A stretch of 8,812 bases of DNA from Pseudomonadota bacterium (GTDB lineage Bacteria; Pseudomonadota; Gammaproteobacteria; Xanthomonadales; Xanthomonadaceae): contig JAEXRB010000355.1 in NCBI GenBank assembly GCA_023438325.1, forward strand, positions 1 through 8,812. Direction: 5' to 3'. A program made the position numbers and the translations under genes. Shown one piece after another: positions 7,185 to 8,812 of this stretch (its first letter is position 1; each line of letters starts with the position of its first letter). The notes beneath the pieces are model-generated. The model was not told where the DNA came from, did not search any database, and was given only the letters and a program-made list of their open reading frames with translations.

Positions 7185-8812
7185 GCGCTTTCATCGAACA
7201 GTTCCATTTTCTGCGCCCGGCATGGCTTGTCGCCCTGATCTTGTTGCCGCCCATCTGGTGGGGCTGGCGGCGACATGTGCGCCGTGCCGATCCGTGGCGG
7301 CGCATTTGCGATCCCCAGTTGCTGCCTTACCTGAGCCAAAGTGCGCCGGGGGCCTTGCGCAGCGGCATGGTGCCATGGCTGTTCGGCATCGGATTCGTGC
7401 TTCTGGTGCTGGCCTTGGCGGGGCCTGCTTTCCGGCTCGCTCCGCAGGCCGTGGTGCGGATGCAGTCGCCTTTGATCATCGCGGTGGATTTGTCCGATCG
7501 CATGCTGTCCACCGATCTGAAACCCAGCCGCATCGCACGCATACGCTTCAAGCTCGCCGATCTCATCGCGCGCCGCGGCGAGGGACAGACTGCGCTGATC
7601 GGTTATGCCGGCGACGCCTTCACCGTGGCACCGCTCACCGACGATGCTGCCTCGCTCGCCGATCTCGCCGCCTCGCTCGCACCCGATGTGATGCCGCTTC
7701 AGGGCCAGCGTCCCGATCGCGCCATCGATCTGGCGGTGCAATTGCTGAAGGACGCCGGCCAGACGCAGGGCGAGGTGCTGCTCATCACCGATGCGGCCGA
7801 TGCACATGCGCAGGAGGCTGCGCGCCGCGCAAAGACGGTGGGACTGAGCGTCTCTGTGCTGGGCGCAGGTACCGCGCAGGGCGCGCCGGTGCCGCAGGCT
7901 CGGGGTGGTTTCCTGCAGGACAACACCGGCGCCATCCTGATTCCGCGCCTGGATGCCGATGCACTCGGCGCACTCGCTCGGGCGGGTGGCGGACGTTACG
8001 CCGAACTGTCCGTGGACGATGCCGACCTGCGCCACCTTGGCATCGCGGTGACGCGCAACGATGCCGGCGAGGAAGTTCTCGCCGACGAAGATCGCGCCCG
8101 ACAGGATTGGCGCGATGAAGGCCCGTGGCTGCTGCTGGCGCTGCTGCCGCTGGCGGCGCTCGCATTCCGGCGTGGCTGGCTGGCCTGTCTGGCCGTGATC
8201 GTTTTCTTGCCCGCACCGCCGGCGCAGGCCTTGGACTGGGACGCTTTGTGGCAACGCCGCGACCAGCGTGCCTGGGAAGCCTTGCAGCAGGGCGATGCCG
8301 CTGCCGCGCGGGAGCTGGCACGAGATCCGGCGCTTGGGGGCACGGCGGCGTACCGCGAAGGTGACTTCCAGGGCGCGATCGAGCAGTTTTCCGCACTCGA
8401 CGATGCCACCGGCCACTACAACCGCGGCAATGCGTTGGTGCACGCGGGGCGCTATCAGGAAGCCATCGAGGCATACGAACGCGCACTGGAACTGCAGCCG
8501 GATTTCCCCGATGCCACCGCCAATCGCAAGGCGGTGCAGGACTGGTTGCGCGAGCAGCCCGAGCAGGAGCCGCAGCAGGGTGACAAATCGCAGGGCGATT
8601 CCGGCAGCGAAGGCGAATCGGACTCCTCGTCGCAGCAGGGCGAGTCGCAATCGGGCGAGGAAAGCGAAGGCGAAGGTCAACCCTCCGAAGGCGATGACGC
8701 GCAATCGGAGGAAGGCGATGCCGAATCCTCGAAGTCCGAGCAGGGCGATGCACAGGATGCAGAGTCATCCGATGCCTCGCAGGACGGCGAGGATGCCGCA
8801 GCGCAGGACGAT
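7181..8812 (+). CDS. BatB-like VWA plus BatC-like TPR fusion protein, 3' truncated
   Basis: The frame is open from ATG 7181 to the window end (544 codons, no stop). GGAG at 7171-7174 supports the start, which overlaps the batA stop as ATGA. Two transmembrane helices (about 12-28 and 65-82) flank a basic RRHVRR loop. A VWA domain follows at 95-290, with BatB-type motifs GYAGDAFTVAPLTDD (141-155) and DVMPLQGQRPDRA (169-181). Two more hydrophobic segments lie at about 315-329 and 332-348, separated by RR. The second resembles a signal peptide ending in A-Q-A at 348-350. TPR repeats occupy about 386-455 (YREGDFQGAIEQF, then HYNRGNALVHAGRYQEAIEAY), followed by an acidic, low-complexity tail. The MIDAS reads D103-L-S105-D-R107, so the last serine is arginine and metal binding may be weakened. 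Topology suggests that both VWA and TPR parts are periplasmic. Separate BatB and BatC are known elsewhere; here they form one chain. A BatD-like gene probably follows. Confidence 0.92.
   Translation, partial: MSAFIEQFHFLRPAWLVALILLPPIWWGWRRHVRRADPWRRICDPQLLPYLSQSAPGALRSGMVPWLFGIGFVLLVLALAGPAFRLAPQAVVRMQSPLIIAVDLSDRMLSTDLKPSRIARIRFKLADLIARRGEGQTALIGYAGDAFTVAPLTDDAASLADLAASLAPDVMPLQGQRPDRAIDLAVQLLKDAGQTQGEVLLITDAADAHAQEAARRAKTVGLSVSVLGAGTAQGAPVPQARGGFLQDNTGAILIPRLDADALGALARAGGGRYAELSVDDADLRHLGIAVTRNDAGEEVLADEDRARQDWRDEGPWLLLALLPLAALAFRRGWLACLAVIVFLPAPPAQALDWDALWQRRDQRAWEALQQGDAAAARELARDPALGGTAAYREGDFQGAIEQFSALDDATGHYNRGNALVHAGRYQEAIEAYERALELQPDFPDATANRKAVQDWLREQPEQEPQQGDKSQGDSGSEGESDSSSQQGESQSGEESEGEGQPSEGDDAQSEEGDAESSKSEQGDAQDAESSDASQDGEDAAAQDD
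8561..8812 (+). repeat. Acidic low-complexity tail region of the VWA-TPR gene
   Basis: From residue 461 to the window end the protein is made almost only of Glu, Asp, Ser, Gln, Gly and Ala, in irregular units such as QGD, SEGE and EEGD. The DNA shows matching degenerate short repeats (forms of cagggcgat and gaaggcgat). The region is expected to be disordered and strongly negative. Such tails after the TPRs of BatC-like proteins are common, so this is probably a normal part of the gene rather than an insertion. Its full length is not visible. Confidence 0.75.

Noticed and set aside
6970..8118. A 382-codon open frame on the + strand in another frame
   Set aside because: It is an Arg/Cys/His-rich shadow of batA and the VWA-TPR gene; the other frame carries VWA motifs, a ribosome binding site and an ATGA overlap.
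7025..8704. A 559-codon open frame on the - strand
   Set aside because: It lies fully opposite batA and the VWA-TPR gene, has no recognisable domain, and is explained by high G+C plus codon bias of the + strand genes, which have clear motifs.
1..8812. Search for CRISPR arrays, tRNA/rRNA genes, insertion sequences and phage genes
   Set aside because: No regularly spaced repeats, tRNA-like folds, transposase motifs or terminal inverted repeats were seen by eye.

Overview
The window (8812 bp) is high in G+C and all its genes lie on the + strand. Codon use, the cNMP-EAL protein and the form of the MoxR/VWA locus suggest a gammaproteobacterium, possibly of the Xanthomonadales; this is inference from gene style, not from a marker gene. 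The window is cut inside a gene at both ends.

Region 1 (1-2322) is the 3' part of a large gene for a secreted or surface protein built from tandem Ig-like (Big-1/invasin-type) modules. It is followed by a perfect 32-bp palindrome at 2345-2376 that probably forms a terminator hairpin.

Region 2 (2435-3598) is a single signalling gene. It joins an N-terminal cyclic-nucleotide-binding domain to a C-terminal EAL c-di-GMP phosphodiesterase domain that keeps the residues expected for catalysis.

Region 3 (3763 to the window end) is a compact MoxR/Bat ('aerotolerance'-type) operon: MoxR AAA+ ATPase, DUF58 protein, DUF4381 membrane protein, BatA-like VWA membrane protein, and a fused BatB-like VWA plus BatC-like TPR protein with a long acidic tail. 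The last gene has no stop inside the window. Gaps are 11 bp, then overlaps of 4, 8 and 4 bp, so translation is probably coupled. Positive-inside reading places MoxR and DUF58 in the cytoplasm. DUF4381 is a single-pass linker, and the VWA and TPR domains lie in the periplasm. The likely job, from known relatives, is a chaperone-like or metal/complex-assembly machine for envelope stress resistance. A BatD-like gene would be expected just downstream.

Nothing here amounts to a clearly new system. The points most worth a second look are the loss of MIDAS residues in two of the three VWA-type proteins, the signal-peptide-like segment at the BatB/BatC fusion joint, the cNMP-EAL architecture, and the perfect palindrome.
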